A stretch of DNA of 64,000 bases, taken from NCBI GenBank assembly GCA_040757205.1, contig JBFLXL010000008.1, positions 33,363 through 97,362 of the forward strand. The letters are read 5' to 3'. Made by a program: the position numbers and the translations under genes. Within the stretch, counting starts at the first letter, position 1. Each line of letters begins with the position of its first letter. Origin of the DNA: Bacillota bacterium (lineage in GTDB: Bacteria > Bacillota > Desulfotomaculia > Desulfotomaculales > Desulforudaceae). Below are positions 16,340 through 25,052 of the stretch, piece by piece. Below the pieces are notes generated by a model. It made no database searches, had not been told where the DNA came from, and saw only the letters and a program-made list of their open reading frames with translations.

Positions 16340-17122
16340 ATGGACGGCAAGACCTGGCTGCGGTATTCCATCAGTATCTGGGACGACATCCAAAAGGACC
16401 GGGAGGAGCGGGGCTACAATCACCCGGCGATGTTTCCGGCCCGCCTCACCGACCGCCTGGTGGAGATCTTCGGCCGCAAAGCGGTAGCGGGCGGCCTGGT
16501 GCTCGACCCCTTCATGGGCAGCGGCGGCACGCTGTGCTCGGCCTACCGCCGCGGTCTTAAGTCCGTGGGCTTTGAACTCTCGGCCGGGTACATCGATATC
16601 GCGCGCGAGCGACTGGCGGCGCTCGCGGCCGACCCGGGCGCGCCGCACTACCCGCGGATCATCCGGGACGACAGCCGGCGGCTTCTGGACTACGTGGCCC
16701 CGGACTCCGTGGGGCTCTGCGTGACGTCCCCGCCGTACTGGGACATTTTGAACCAGCGGCGCACCGCCGACGGCAAAACCATCCGCAACTACGGGAGCGA
16801 CCCGGACGACCTGAGCCGGATCAAGGATTACGGCGCGTTCCTGGACGCCCTGCAGGCGGTGTTCGCGCGGGTGCGCCAGACGATGGTCGCCGGGGCCTAC
16901 TGCGTGGTGGTGGTGATGGACATCCGGAAGAAAGACGACTTCTTCCCCCTGCACATGGACCTGGCCGCCCGTCTCCGGGACACCGGGCTCACCCTGGACG
17001 ACATCATCATCTGGGACCGGCGCCCCGAATACAATAACCTGCGCCCCCTCGGCTATCCCCACGTCTTCCGCGTCAACAAGGTGCACGAATTCATCCTCAT
17101 TTTCCAGAAGCGGCCGGGCTGA
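16340..17122 (+). CDS. Orphan DNA methyltransferase (N4-cytosine/N6-adenine type)
   Basis: The 260-residue product carries the SAM-binding motif VLDPFMGSGGTLCSA at about residues 53-67 and the catalytic motif CVTSPPYWDIL at about 129-139. TSPPYW is typical of N4-cytosine methylases and some N6-adenine ones. The SAM motif precedes the catalytic motif, the reverse of the usual beta-class order. No restriction nuclease is adjacent, so it is probably an orphan methylase with a regulatory or protective role. It is preceded by duplicated operator-like repeats and overlaps the next gene by 26 bases at its 3' end. Confidence 0.82.
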   Translation: MDGKTWLRYSISIWDDIQKDREERGYNHPAMFPARLTDRLVEIFGRKAVAGGLVLDPFMGSGGTLCSAYRRGLKSVGFELSAGYIDIARERLAALAADPGAPHYPRIIRDDSRRLLDYVAPDSVGLCVTSPPYWDILNQRRTADGKTIRNYGSDPDDLSRIKDYGAFLDALQAVFARVRQTMVAGAYCVVVVMDIRKKDDFFPLHMDLAARLRDTGLTLDDIIIWDRRPEYNNLRPLGYPHVFRVNKVHEFILIFQKRPG

Positions 17123-17717
17123 ACTCCCAGCACCCGTAGTCCCCGTCCTCGAAGTAGTCGACGAGTTCGAGGCCGGCCGTCTTGGCCTGCCCGGCGAGGT
17201 CGGCCTGCAAAAACTCCTTGTAGTGGCTTTTTTCCAGCCACTCGACAAAGGCGTAGCGCAGCCGGTAGCGTCCGGGGGCGTAGTCGATGACCACCACCCG
17301 CTCGGTGGCTAGCCGGGCGATCCTGGACAAGAGCAGGAGCCGGTCGGCGGGGGCGAACACGTGCAGCAGGAAGGCGGTGAAGCAGTAGTCGAAGGTGCCG
17401 TGGTCCTCCGGGGTGAGTTCAAAGGCGTTCATCCGGCGGAAGGTCACGTTGTCAAAACCGCGTCTCGTCATCTTCCGGGCGGCCCGCTCCAGCATCCGGG
17501 CGGAGAAGTCGATGGACAGCACCCGGGCCATTACCACGGCGAGGGTGACGGTGAGGTTTCCGGTGCCGCAACCCACCTCCAGGGCCGACTTCCCGGGAGC
17601 GATCTCCAGGTTCTTCACAATGCGCCGGTAGGGCCGGATGTTATGGCTGGCGACAATGTCGTAGACGGGCACAATCCGGTCGTAGAAGTCGACCGGGGTC
17701 TGGATGACTTTTTTCAC
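17097..17717 (-). CDS. Class I SAM-dependent methyltransferase (UbiE-like)
   Basis: The 206-residue protein has motif I SALEVGCGTGNLTVTLA (about residues 44-60), the acidic SIDFSARML after strand 2, and FDYCFTAFLLHV as motif IV. The opening FYDRIVPVYDIVASHNIRPY resembles small-molecule methylases of the UbiE/MenG group. The substrate cannot be assigned; no quinone gene is nearby. GTG start with GGGGGGTG upstream at loose spacing. It converges on the DNA methyltransferase gene. Confidence 0.75.
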   Translation of the reverse strand: MKKVIQTPVDFYDRIVPVYDIVASHNIRPYRRIVKNLEIAPGKSALEVGCGTGNLTVTLAVVMARVLSIDFSARMLERAARKMTRRGFDNVTFRRMNAFELTPEDHGTFDYCFTAFLLHVFAPADRLLLLSRIARLATERVVVIDYAPGRYRLRYAFVEWLEKSHYKEFLQADLAGQAKTAGLELVDYFEDGDYGCWEFSPAASGK

Positions 17718-17722
17718 GGGCG

Positions 17723-18033
17723 GAGCACACCCCCCGACTTCCGCCTTGCCTATCTTAGATTAGTTTACCATAGAGCCCGTCCACCGCAGGCAAAAATCTT
17801 GCCGGCCCCGGACGGCGCCTCCGAAGGCGGTGCCGCCTCGTGGTTGCAGCCAATCTGATCCGGCTTTTGACTGGTCTTTATGCGCCAAACACCCCCCACC
17901 TTCCGGTGAAATCGCTCCTCGCGCGCCGCGCCGACCTGTTTTCGCGCCGTGTTTTTCCCACACGATTTGCAACCAATTCGTGAGCCTGGACGTCTATTAA
18001 CATGTGCGGTAAGGTATAGCAAGAAGGGCGGGG
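17723..18033. other. Intergenic region without a recognised gene
   Basis: This 311-base gap lies between divergent genes. It contains short unlinked inverted repeats but no reading frame with coding character and no RNA motif that I recognise. Promoters for both flanking genes presumably lie here. Confidence 0.4.
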
Positions 18034-18450
18034 ATGATTTTGGAATTGCCGAAGCCGACCGATGGTTTGCCTCCGGATAGGCCCTCCCGGTCAAAGAGAA
18101 GGACGAACCCGTTCTGGCGGCGATTCGGAATGATCGCCGGTTCACTGGCCGTCTGGGGCGGACTGCTGTACGGCGCTTACTACTACGCCACCGATTACAT
18201 CGACACTTCGATCCGCATGGTCCAAGAGAGCAACGCTCTGCACGTGCAGGCCCTGAGCGAGCGGCTGGACGCGATTCAACTGGAGGTCGCGGAGGTCAAG
18301 GAGACGCTGGCCGATACCGACCAGGTGCTGGCGCGCTCCGATCAGACCAGGGAGGCCTTAAACCAGCGGATCAGCGAACTGGACCGCCAGCTCGGGCAAC
18401 TGCAGGAGAGCCTGAACACCCTGAGGAAGTCGCCCGATGTGGCGCGTTAA
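18034..18450 (+). CDS. Single-pass membrane coiled-coil protein
   Basis: After a basic, proline-rich N-terminus (residues 1-30) comes one helix, GMIAGSLAVWGGLLYGAYYY. About 75 residues of heptad repeats follow (LSERLDAIQLEVAEVKETLA, LNQRISELDRQLGQLQESL). It would sit in the plasma membrane with its coiled coil outside. The ATG follows AGAAGGG. It overlaps the next gene by 14 bases; that gene also has an N-terminal anchor and coiled coil, so the two may form a complex. Confidence 0.7.
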   Translation: MILELPKPTDGLPPDRPSRSKRRTNPFWRRFGMIAGSLAVWGGLLYGAYYYATDYIDTSIRMVQESNALHVQALSERLDAIQLEVAEVKETLADTDQVLARSDQTREALNQRISELDRQLGQLQESLNTLRKSPDVAR

Positions 18451-19474
18451 CATGTTTTTCTTCTTTTTCGCGGCACCCCTGATCGGGGTGCTGATCGCCG
18501 TTTCTTCCTTCGGCCGGGCGGCGCAAGGCCTGGACCTGCCGGCGGCCGGGCTGCAGCCGGCCGTGGGGCGGCTGGCGGACGAGGTCTACCAGTTGCGGTA
18601 TGAGGTCGGCACCGTCCACGAGTCCCTGGAGGAACAGCAGCGCCGCTACGAGGAGCAGCAGGAACAGCTTGCGGCTCTGGCCGCCAAGAGCGGCGAGCAT
18701 AAACGACTTTCGGACGATATCTACGAGCAGCACATCCTCGACAAACTGGGGCCGCCGGTCCGGGTGCACCGTTCGGCGCGGGTGGAGGTCAAGGTCTTTG
18801 AACTGAAAGGCATCGGGTACCGCGGTTACATCGCCAAGGTGAAACCGTTTGACCCGGGCGTGCTGCGGGTGACGTACCGGGAGGGGCCGGGTGAGACGAC
18901 GAGCGGCGCCGTCCGGCGCACCGGGGCGGTCCTGGGGGTGAACGGGGGCGGTTTCCACCGGGCCCCGGCCAACGGGCAGATGCACAGCCTGCCCATCGGG
19001 AACACGATGGTGGACGGGAAGCTGGTCGGGAACTTCCAGTCGCCCCGCGAGGATTTGTTCTTCGCCGGGTTTGACGGGCGGGGGCGGCTGGTGGGCGGCA
19101 TCTTCAACGACCGCGCCGCCTTGCTGGGCACCGGCGCCCGGCAGGGGGTCAGCTTCGTGCCGATCTTGATCAAGGACCGCCGGCCGGTGCCGATCCCGGA
19201 AAAGTGGCGAAACCAGCGGCAACCGCGCACTATTCTGGGCGAGTACGCCAACGGCGATCTGATCATGATCGTGGTCGACGGGCGGCAGGCCGACTGGAGC
19301 AGCGGGGTGACCCTGGAGGACCTGCAGGTGACGCTGATCAAGTTCGGGGTGATCGACGCCTACAACATGGACGGCGGCGGGTCCAGCGTGTTCGTGTTTG
19401 GAAACGAGATTCTAAACCGCCCCTCGGACGGCCGGGAGCGGGTGATGGCCACTAATATCGTGGTTTTACCGTAG
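18437..19474 (+). CDS. Membrane-anchored phosphodiester glycosidase (NAGPA domain)
   Basis: An N-terminal anchor (FFFFFAAPLIGVLIAV) precedes a coiled coil (LRYEVGTVHESLEEQQRRYE). From about residue 110 there is a NAGPA-type domain: VLGVNGGGFH, FNDRAALLG, MIVVDGRQADWSSGVTL and YNMDGGGSSVFV. The GGGF and DGGGSS blocks are the family signature. Relatives cleave GlcNAc-phosphodiesters and are associated with exopolysaccharide or teichoic acid metabolism. Translation is probably coupled to the upstream coiled-coil gene, with which it overlaps. Confidence 0.85.
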   Translation: MWRVNMFFFFFAAPLIGVLIAVSSFGRAAQGLDLPAAGLQPAVGRLADEVYQLRYEVGTVHESLEEQQRRYEEQQEQLAALAAKSGEHKRLSDDIYEQHILDKLGPPVRVHRSARVEVKVFELKGIGYRGYIAKVKPFDPGVLRVTYREGPGETTSGAVRRTGAVLGVNGGGFHRAPANGQMHSLPIGNTMVDGKLVGNFQSPREDLFFAGFDGRGRLVGGIFNDRAALLGTGARQGVSFVPILIKDRRPVPIPEKWRNQRQPRTILGEYANGDLIMIVVDGRQADWSSGVTLEDLQVTLIKFGVIDAYNMDGGGSSVFVFGNEILNRPSDGRERVMATNIVVLP

Positions 19475-19591
19475 TGTCGAACCAAACAGTCGGGCAGGAG
19501 AAACGATGGGAAACGGCGAATTGTTATGCTGGCATTCCCGGCAGAGGCGGGCATATAAGGAGCCGGGCCTGCAAAGGGGGAGGGTCGGGGA

Positions 19592-20140
19592 ATGAGGAGA
19601 GCAGTAAGGCCCACAGTGAGGCCCATAGTGGTGTTGTTGCTGATCGGGTTGCTCGCGTTTGCAGCGGGCTGTGGGGGGGCCAAGCCGGTGCCGCCGCCGG
19701 TGACCGCGGAGGTGACCGTGTACTTCTACCTGAGCAGCGACGGGATGACCCTGGAACCGGTGGTGCGGGAAGTGACCTTGAAGGAGGACACCCTGGAGGC
19801 ACGTTTGCAAGCCGCAATGGAAGAACTCCTGAAAGGGCCTTCCGCGGAGGAAGCCGACCGGCTGGTCAGCCAGTTACCGGAGGATGTGAAACTGCTTGGT
19901 GTGGAGGTCAGCCCGCCGTACGCCACCCTGGACTTGAGCGCGGCGCTGGAGCAGATCGGCGGCTCGGCCAGGGTGCTCGGCATACTCCAGCAACTGACCT
20001 ACACGGGCACCCAGTTTGAGGAAATCACCGACCTGGTCCTCGAGGTGGAGGGAGTCCGGGTCGGCACCAACGAGCGGCCGTTTTCCGGAGAGGGAGCGCT
20101 TTTCGAAACCCTTACGCGCCAAGGCGACCAGCCGCTGTAA
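19592..20140 (+). CDS. GerMN-domain lipoprotein
   Basis: A lipoprotein signal (VVLLLIGLLAFAAGC, lipid-modified Cys at 27) leads into a GerMN domain: VTVYFYLSSDGMTLEPVVRE, AAMEELLKGP, and VEVSPPYATLDLSAALEQ. GerMN is found in the spore germination protein GerM and in many surface lipoproteins of Firmicutes. The protein would be tethered outside the plasma membrane. The ATG follows GGGGGAGGG at loose spacing. A terminator-like hairpin lies about 100 bases downstream. Confidence 0.83.
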   Translation: MRRAVRPTVRPIVVLLLIGLLAFAAGCGGAKPVPPPVTAEVTVYFYLSSDGMTLEPVVREVTLKEDTLEARLQAAMEELLKGPSAEEADRLVSQLPEDVKLLGVEVSPPYATLDLSAALEQIGGSARVLGILQQLTYTGTQFEEITDLVLEVEGVRVGTNERPFSGEGALFETLTRQGDQPL

Positions 20141-20246
20141 ACCTGGCGGGGTGCGGAGGTTCCCAAAGCACGAACCGGTGGAGGCCGGGTGGGCCTGACC
20201 CTCGATCACCGAGTCGTTCCCGCCGGGCGAGCATATTCATCCTGAT

Positions 20247-20286
20247 GCGGCAGCCCGGGCCGAAAGCCCGGACTGCCGCCTGCTTT
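20247..20286. terminator. Hairpin between convergent lipoprotein genes
   Basis: GCGGCAGCCCGGGC pairs with GCCCGGACTGCCGC (one mismatch) around a five-base loop and is followed by a TTTT stretch on the plus strand. It lies between the convergent GerMN and PrcB/Gmad2 genes and could terminate both. Confidence 0.65.
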
Positions 20287-20297
20287 TGTCTTGTGGA

Positions 20298-21197
20298 CTA
20301 CCGGCGCAGGGTGAGCGGGATCTCGAATTCGTCAAGTATCGGTCCGCCGCCCTCGTGGGGGTACCCTGCGTTGTAGGTGAAGACGCGCAGCAAAAGGGGG
20401 ACTGTCCCCCTTTCTTCCAGGGGACTGTCCCCTTTTTGCTCCGGCAGCTCCACGATCTCCCGGAAATAGCCCCAATCGCCCATCGCTCCGGTAGTGAAGT
20501 GCTCCAGCAGCAGTTCCCCATCCTTGGTTTCGACCCGGAAGTTCACCGTACCTTCGAAGGTGTTGGCAATGCCCCGGAAGACGAACGGGTCGGGCACCGT
20601 GCTCTCCGGCGCCGGGGCGAACACCTGGATGCCGCCGCGGCCGGCCACGATGGGCGGCAGATGATCGATGCCCAGCAGGGTGGGCACCTGCGGCCACTCG
20701 GTGGCGCTCTCGAACCGAACTTCTTTCTCGGTGGGTGCGGTCACCACCAGGTCGTACGGGTAGGTCAGCGCTTGGGTTACCGGTTGGCCGGGCGGCGGGT
20801 CCACGAACTGGACTCTCACTACCAGGGCCTCCGGGGTATCTCGGATGTCGGTGATGTTCACGTCGTAACCGCCGGTGGACTTCTCGCCGTAGGTGACCAG
20901 AATGTACAGGTAGTTCCCGAACAATCTGGACTGGCCGAGCATGATCGGCCGGGAGTTGTCGACCCAATCTCGGATCTCCTCCGGGAGCGTGTCGTAGGCG
21001 GGACGGGCGAAGCCCCCGTTCAGGTCGTAGGCCGGTTTCGGCGGGTCGGCCGGCTCCTTCGCACCGGGTTCGGGTGCGGGTATGGGTGCGGGGTCCGGAC
21101 CGGGCTGGATCCCGCACCCGGCAAGCAGCAAGACGGTCAGCATTAAAGCAAACACGAGGAACCGAGCGTGCCGAGCACCGGTTGTTTGTTTTTGCAT
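20298..21197 (-). CDS. Lipoprotein with PrcB-like and Gmad2 domains
   Basis: A lipoprotein signal (FALMLTVLLLAGC) is followed by a proline-rich linker, a PrcB-like segment (LVTYGEKSTGGYDVNITDI) and a C-terminal immunoglobulin-like Gmad2 domain (IQVFAPAPESTV, FVFRGIANTFEGTVNFRVE, TGAMGDWGYF). It should be a wall-facing lipid-anchored protein. An in-frame palindromic repeat adds about 15 residues (QKGDSPLEERGTVPL) within the Gmad2 domain. A second start at 21263 has a clear AAGGAGG and would add 22 residues; the sequence around the two starts is partly duplicated. Confidence 0.75.
   Translation of the reverse strand: MQKQTTGARHARFLVFALMLTVLLLAGCGIQPGPDPAPIPAPEPGAKEPADPPKPAYDLNGGFARPAYDTLPEEIRDWVDNSRPIMLGQSRLFGNYLYILVTYGEKSTGGYDVNITDIRDTPEALVVRVQFVDPPPGQPVTQALTYPYDLVVTAPTEKEVRFESATEWPQVPTLLGIDHLPPIVAGRGGIQVFAPAPESTVPDPFVFRGIANTFEGTVNFRVETKDGELLLEHFTTGAMGDWGYFREIVELPEQKGDSPLEERGTVPLLLRVFTYNAGYPHEGGGPILDEFEIPLTLRR
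20392..20437. repeat. Paired palindromic repeats inserted inside a coding sequence
   Basis: AAAAGGGGGACTGTCCCCC at 20392-20413 and AGGGGACTGTCCCCT at 20419-20437 lie inside the PrcB/Gmad2 lipoprotein gene and keep its reading frame open. Confidence 0.85.
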
Positions 21198-21525
21198 GGT
21201 GAGCTTCAAGCTCGGGTAGCCATCAGGTCGTAGAGGGCGTCTCCCACTTTTTTGTAGTTGCATTGGTGAGCTTCCAACCTCCTTGGTGATAACGAAGTTT
21301 GGGTTGGCAGATGCGCTTTAGGCCCCTGAATAAAGATCCCCCGCATTCTATAGGACGAATCAGGAGCACAAAAGGTTTCGCATTTTCCAGTCGTTGTGTC
21401 GTTGTTGCTTTGACTGCTCGGCGGCCGGGCTTCTGGGGCTTGGCGCCCATCGCGCCCGGCCCATTCTAAAAAATCGGCAGGGACACCTTCCTGGAAGATG
21501 CCTTTCCTTGCAATACGCGACAGGC
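21198..21525. other. Intergenic region without a recognised gene
   Basis: This 328-base gap separates two leftward genes. It contains an AAGGAGG-preceded alternative start for the downstream lipoprotein (ATG 21263) and a partial duplication of the sequence around its start. I see no convincing separate gene or RNA. Confidence 0.4.
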
Positions 21526-22311
21526 TCAACTGTCGGGCGCGCGGCCAAGCAGGCCGTCTGCCTGACGGATGTGCGCAACTCCGGTCCAGTGGTGTCCCAG
21601 GAGACTGGCCCCGGCAGCGTCAACGGCGACCGGGTCGGTTCCGGCTACGATCATGCGGGCCGGCGGGTCCAGGGGTAAGCCCCGGAGGTGCGAACCGCGC
21701 AAGCCCACCGCGCCGTCGATTACGGCCAGATTTATCGGACAGTAGAGATTAATGTCCAGGATGGCCCGGTTCAGGTCGGTCTGGTGCACCCGGGACTTGC
21801 GGAAGCTCCAGAACCCGCTGAACTCGCCGGCCGGGCAGATGCCGATCATGTTCTTCAGGCTCAAGGTAACGGTGGTCATGGAGTGCTCTTTGAGGACGGG
21901 CACGGAGATGACAAAGGCGCCGTCCAGGATGGTGGGAAGGGGGAAACGGTCGTAAAGCACGGCCCGGGGGTCGCTCTTAATGGTGAACCGTATCCGGTCT
22001 AGGTCCACCAGCCTGATGCCCAAGCGCCGGGCCATCGCCTGGTAGCCCAGCGTCTCGAAACACCGTTCGGTGTCGGAGCCCCCGGAGCCCTCGGCCACCA
22101 CCACCTCGGCGGCGGAATGTTCCAGGCAGAAACGGGCCACCGCCTCGACACAAGCCACGTCGGTGGTCACCGGGGGCGGGTCCGGGAGTACCAGGTTGGG
22201 TTTGATCACGATCCGCTGCTCTCGCTTCAAGACGGCCTCCAGGCCGAGGCGCCTGAGCGCGTCGGTCACCGAGGTCTCGTAATTTTTGAATTGCAGGCTC
22301 ACCATGCTCAT
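21526..22311 (-). CDS. DUF362-family protein
   Basis: The 261-residue protein contains RIVIKPNLVLPDPP, VVVAEGSGGSDTERCFETLG, SVPVLKEHSMTTVTLSLKNM and IVAGTDPVAVDAAGASLLGH. These are the conserved blocks of DUF362. Members are often fused to ferredoxin domains and may act with iron-sulfur centres; this one has no ferredoxin tail. The biochemical role is unknown. The ATG follows GAGGAGGG. It lies just beyond the clpB stop on the same strand but is read from its own start region. Confidence 0.78.
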   Translation of the reverse strand: MSMVSLQFKNYETSVTDALRRLGLEAVLKREQRIVIKPNLVLPDPPPVTTDVACVEAVARFCLEHSAAEVVVAEGSGGSDTERCFETLGYQAMARRLGIRLVDLDRIRFTIKSDPRAVLYDRFPLPTILDGAFVISVPVLKEHSMTTVTLSLKNMIGICPAGEFSGFWSFRKSRVHQTDLNRAILDINLYCPINLAVIDGAVGLRGSHLRGLPLDPPARMIVAGTDPVAVDAAGASLLGHHWTGVAHIRQADGLLGRAPDS

Positions 22312-22361
22312 CTCATCACCCTCCTCATCCTAGCCAATAAGCCAAATGGGGTCAATCCTTT

Positions 22362-24947
22362 CTAGGTGAAGAGAAGGGAGGCGTCCTCGTCCAGGGTGAC
22401 GCGGACGGCCCGGCCGGGGGTGATTTCCCCGGCCAGGACGGCCTTCGCCAGCGGGTTCTCCAAACGCTTTTGGATCACCCGCTTCAGGGGCCGCGCCCCG
22501 TACACCCGGTCATACCCCTCCCGGGCCAGTAACTCCTTGACCTCCGGCGTGACCTCCAGGGCGACGTTCTGCTTGGCCAGCCGGGCACTCAGACGCTCCA
22601 GCTGGATGTCGACGATGGCCTGCAGGTGCTCCGCGCCCAGCGGCTCGAACACCAGGATTTCGTCGATCCGGTTCAGGAACTCGGGACGCAGGTGCTGCCG
22701 CAGGGTCTCCAGCACCAGCCCCTCGATCTCGGTCCGCGGCCGCCCGGCCATTTCCCGGAAGTAGTGGCTGCCCACGTTGGAGGTCATGATCACCACCGTG
22801 TTGGTGAAGTCCACCGTCCGGCCGTGCCCGTCGGTCAGCCGCCCGTCGTCCAGGAGCTGGAGCAGAATGTTGAACACCTCCGGGTGGGCCTTCTCCATCT
22901 CGTCGAAGAGCAGCACGGCGTAGGGCCGGCGGCGCACCGCCTCGGTGAGCTGCCCGCCTTCCTCGTACCCCACGTACCCCGGGGGCGCCCCGATCAGGCG
23001 CGCCACGGCGTGTTTTTCCATGTACTCGCTCATGTCGAACCGCTGCAGGGCGCGCTCGTCGTTGAACAGGAACTCGGCCAGCGCCTTGGCCAGTTCGGTC
23101 TTGCCCACCCCGGTCGGCCCCAGGAACATGAAGGAGCCCATCGGCCGGTGCGGATCCCCGATGCCGGCCCGGGCGCGCCGGATGGCGTCCGCCACGGCCT
23201 CCACCGCGTGGTGCTGCCCGACGACCCGGCGGTGCAGGTTCTCCTCGAGCCGGATCAGCTTCTCCGTCTCCCCCTCCAGCATCCGGGACACCGGAATGCC
23301 GGTCCACTTGGCGACGATCTCGGCCACGTCCTGCTCGTCGACCTCTTCCTTGAGCAGCCGTCCGGGCCGGTTCTCCAGCCGGGTCTTCAGTTCGGCCAGC
23401 TCTTTCTGGAGTCCGGGGATCACCCCGTAGCGGATTTCGGCCAGCCGGGTGAAGTCGGCGTTCCGCTCGGCGGCCTCGTCCTCGGTGCGGGCGTTCTCGA
23501 TCCGCTCCTTTAAGAGCCGGCCCTGCTGAATCAGGTTCTTCTCCTCGTCCCACAGCGCCTGGAGCTTCGCCAGCCGCTCCTCGGCGCGCGCCTTTTCCTC
23601 CTCGAGCCGGGTCAGCCGGTCCCGGCTGGCCTCGTCCTCTTCCCGGAGGAGGGCCTGGCGCTCAACTTCCAACTGGCGCACGCGCCGGTCCACCTCGTCG
23701 ATCTCCGCCGGGCGCGAGTCGAGTTCGGTGCGCAGCTTGGCGGCCGCCTCGTCGATGAGGTCGATCGCCTTGTCCGGCAGGAACCGCTCGGTGATGTACC
23801 GGTCCGACAGGGTGGCCGCCGCCACCAGGGCGGTGTCCTTGATGCGCACCCCGTGGTGTACCTCGTACCTTTCCTTCAGCCCGCGCAGGATGGCGATGGT
23901 GTCGGCCGCGTCGGGCTCGCCGACGTACACCGGCTGGAAGCGCCGCTCCAGCGCCGGGTCCTTCTCGATGTGCTTCCGGTACTCGTCCAGGGTGGTCGCC
24001 CCGATGCACCGCAGCTCACCCCGGGCCAGGGCGGGCTTGAGCATGTTGGCGGCGTCGATCGCCCCCTCGGCCTTGCCGGCCCCCACCAGGGTGTGCAGCT
24101 CGTCGATGAACAGAATGATCTCGCCGTGGCTTTCGGCAATCTCCTTGAGCACGGCCTTCAGCCGGTCCTCGAATTCGCCCCGGTACTTCGCCCCGGCCAC
24201 CAGCGCGCCGATGTCGAAGGCGAGCAGGCGCTTGTTCTTGAGCGTTTCCGGGACGTCCCCGGCGTTGATCCGCCGGGCGAGCCCCTCGGCGATCGCCGTC
24301 TTGCCGACGCCGGGCTCGCCGATGAGCACCGGGTTGTTCTTGGTACGCCGCGACAGGACCTGCATCACCCGCCGGATCTCGTCATCCCGCCCGATGACCG
24401 GGTCGAGTTTGTTCCGGGCGGCGAGTTCGGTCAGGTCGTGGGTGAACCGGTCGAGTGCCTGGAATTTGTCTTCGGGGTTCGGGTCGGTCACCCGCTGCGT
24501 GCCCCGGACCTCTTTGAGCGCCTGGAGGATCCGGTCGGGCGTCACGCCGTGCCGCTTGAGCAGCGCGGCCGCGCCGCCGCCGCCGGGTCCGGCCAGGGCC
24601 AGCAGCAGGTGTTCGGTGCTCAAAAACTCGTCCTTGAGTTTGGCGGCCTCCGCCCAGGCCCGCTCCAGGGCCTTTTGCACGCCGGGCGTGACGTACACCT
24701 GGCCGTCGCCGTCGCCGGCGCCGGTCACCCGGGGCTTGCGGCCGAGTTCCTCGCGGAGGCGCTCTGCAAGCGCGGCCGGAGTGACCTCGAGGCGGCCCAA
24801 AATCAGGTGCACCGTACTCTGTTCCGGTTGCAGCAGGCCGGCCAGCAAGTGTTCCGAATCGATCGCCTGATGATTGTATTGTTCGGCTGCGGCCCTGGCG
24901 GCTTGAAACGCTTCCTGGGCCCGGACGGTCAGTTTGTCCAGCCGCAT
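22362..24947 (-). CDS. clpB: ClpB disaggregase
   Basis: At 861 residues this is a full-length Hsp104/ClpB ATPase. It has the Clp_N repeats, a first AAA+ module with [17 protein letters not shown] and [15 protein letters not shown], and a long M-domain coiled coil ([20 protein letters not shown] region). A second AAA+ module follows with [19 protein letters not shown] and [13 protein letters not shown]. With DnaK/DnaJ it extracts polypeptides from aggregates in the cytoplasm. The ATG follows GAGGTGATCC. It is the last gene of a leftward heat-shock cluster headed by hspR. Confidence 0.97.
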   Translation of the reverse strand: MRLDKLTVRAQEAFQAARAAAEQYNHQAIDSEHLLAGLLQPEQSTVHLILGRLEVTPAALAERLREELGRKPRVTGAGDGDGQVYVTPGVQKALERAWAEAAKLKDEFLSTEHLLLALAGPGGGGAAALLKRHGVTPDRILQALKEVRGTQRVTDPNPEDKFQALDRFTHDLTELAARNKLDPVIGRDDEIRRVMQVLSRRTKNNPVLIGEPGVGKTAIAEGLARRINAGDVPETLKNKRLLAFDIGALVAGAKYRGEFEDRLKAVLKEIAESHGEIILFIDELHTLVGAGKAEGAIDAANMLKPALARGELRCIGATTLDEYRKHIEKDPALERRFQPVYVGEPDAADTIAILRGLKERYEVHHGVRIKDTALVAAATLSDRYITERFLPDKAIDLIDEAAAKLRTELDSRPAEIDEVDRRVRQLEVERQALLREEDEASRDRLTRLEEEKARAEERLAKLQALWDEEKNLIQQGRLLKERIENARTEDEAAERNADFTRLAEIRYGVIPGLQKELAELKTRLENRPGRLLKEEVDEQDVAEIVAKWTGIPVSRMLEGETEKLIRLEENLHRRVVGQHHAVEAVADAIRRARAGIGDPHRPMGSFMFLGPTGVGKTELAKALAEFLFNDERALQRFDMSEYMEKHAVARLIGAPPGYVGYEEGGQLTEAVRRRPYAVLLFDEMEKAHPEVFNILLQLLDDGRLTDGHGRTVDFTNTVVIMTSNVGSHYFREMAGRPRTEIEGLVLETLRQHLRPEFLNRIDEILVFEPLGAEHLQAIVDIQLERLSARLAKQNVALEVTPEVKELLAREGYDRVYGARPLKRVIQKRLENPLAKAVLAGEITPGRAVRVTLDEDASLLFT

Positions 24948-24970
24948 TGTTGGATCACCTCTTTAATATT

Positions 24971-24996
24971 AGAATCCAGAATCCAGAATCCAGAAT
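24971..24996. repeat. Short tandem repeat, AGAATCC unit
   Basis: Three and a half copies of the heptamer AGAATCC lie in the gap between dnaJ and clpB, just upstream of the clpB ribosome site. Confidence 0.8.
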
Positions 24997-25052
24997 AGAA
25001 GCCGTTCCCTGTCGCACGATAACCGTCGCCTGTTGCGGGCCGTCCCCGTGTC

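Noticed and set aside
22626..24998. Long rightward open frames across clpB
   Set aside because: They are antisense shadows of ClpB and have no motif or ribosome site.
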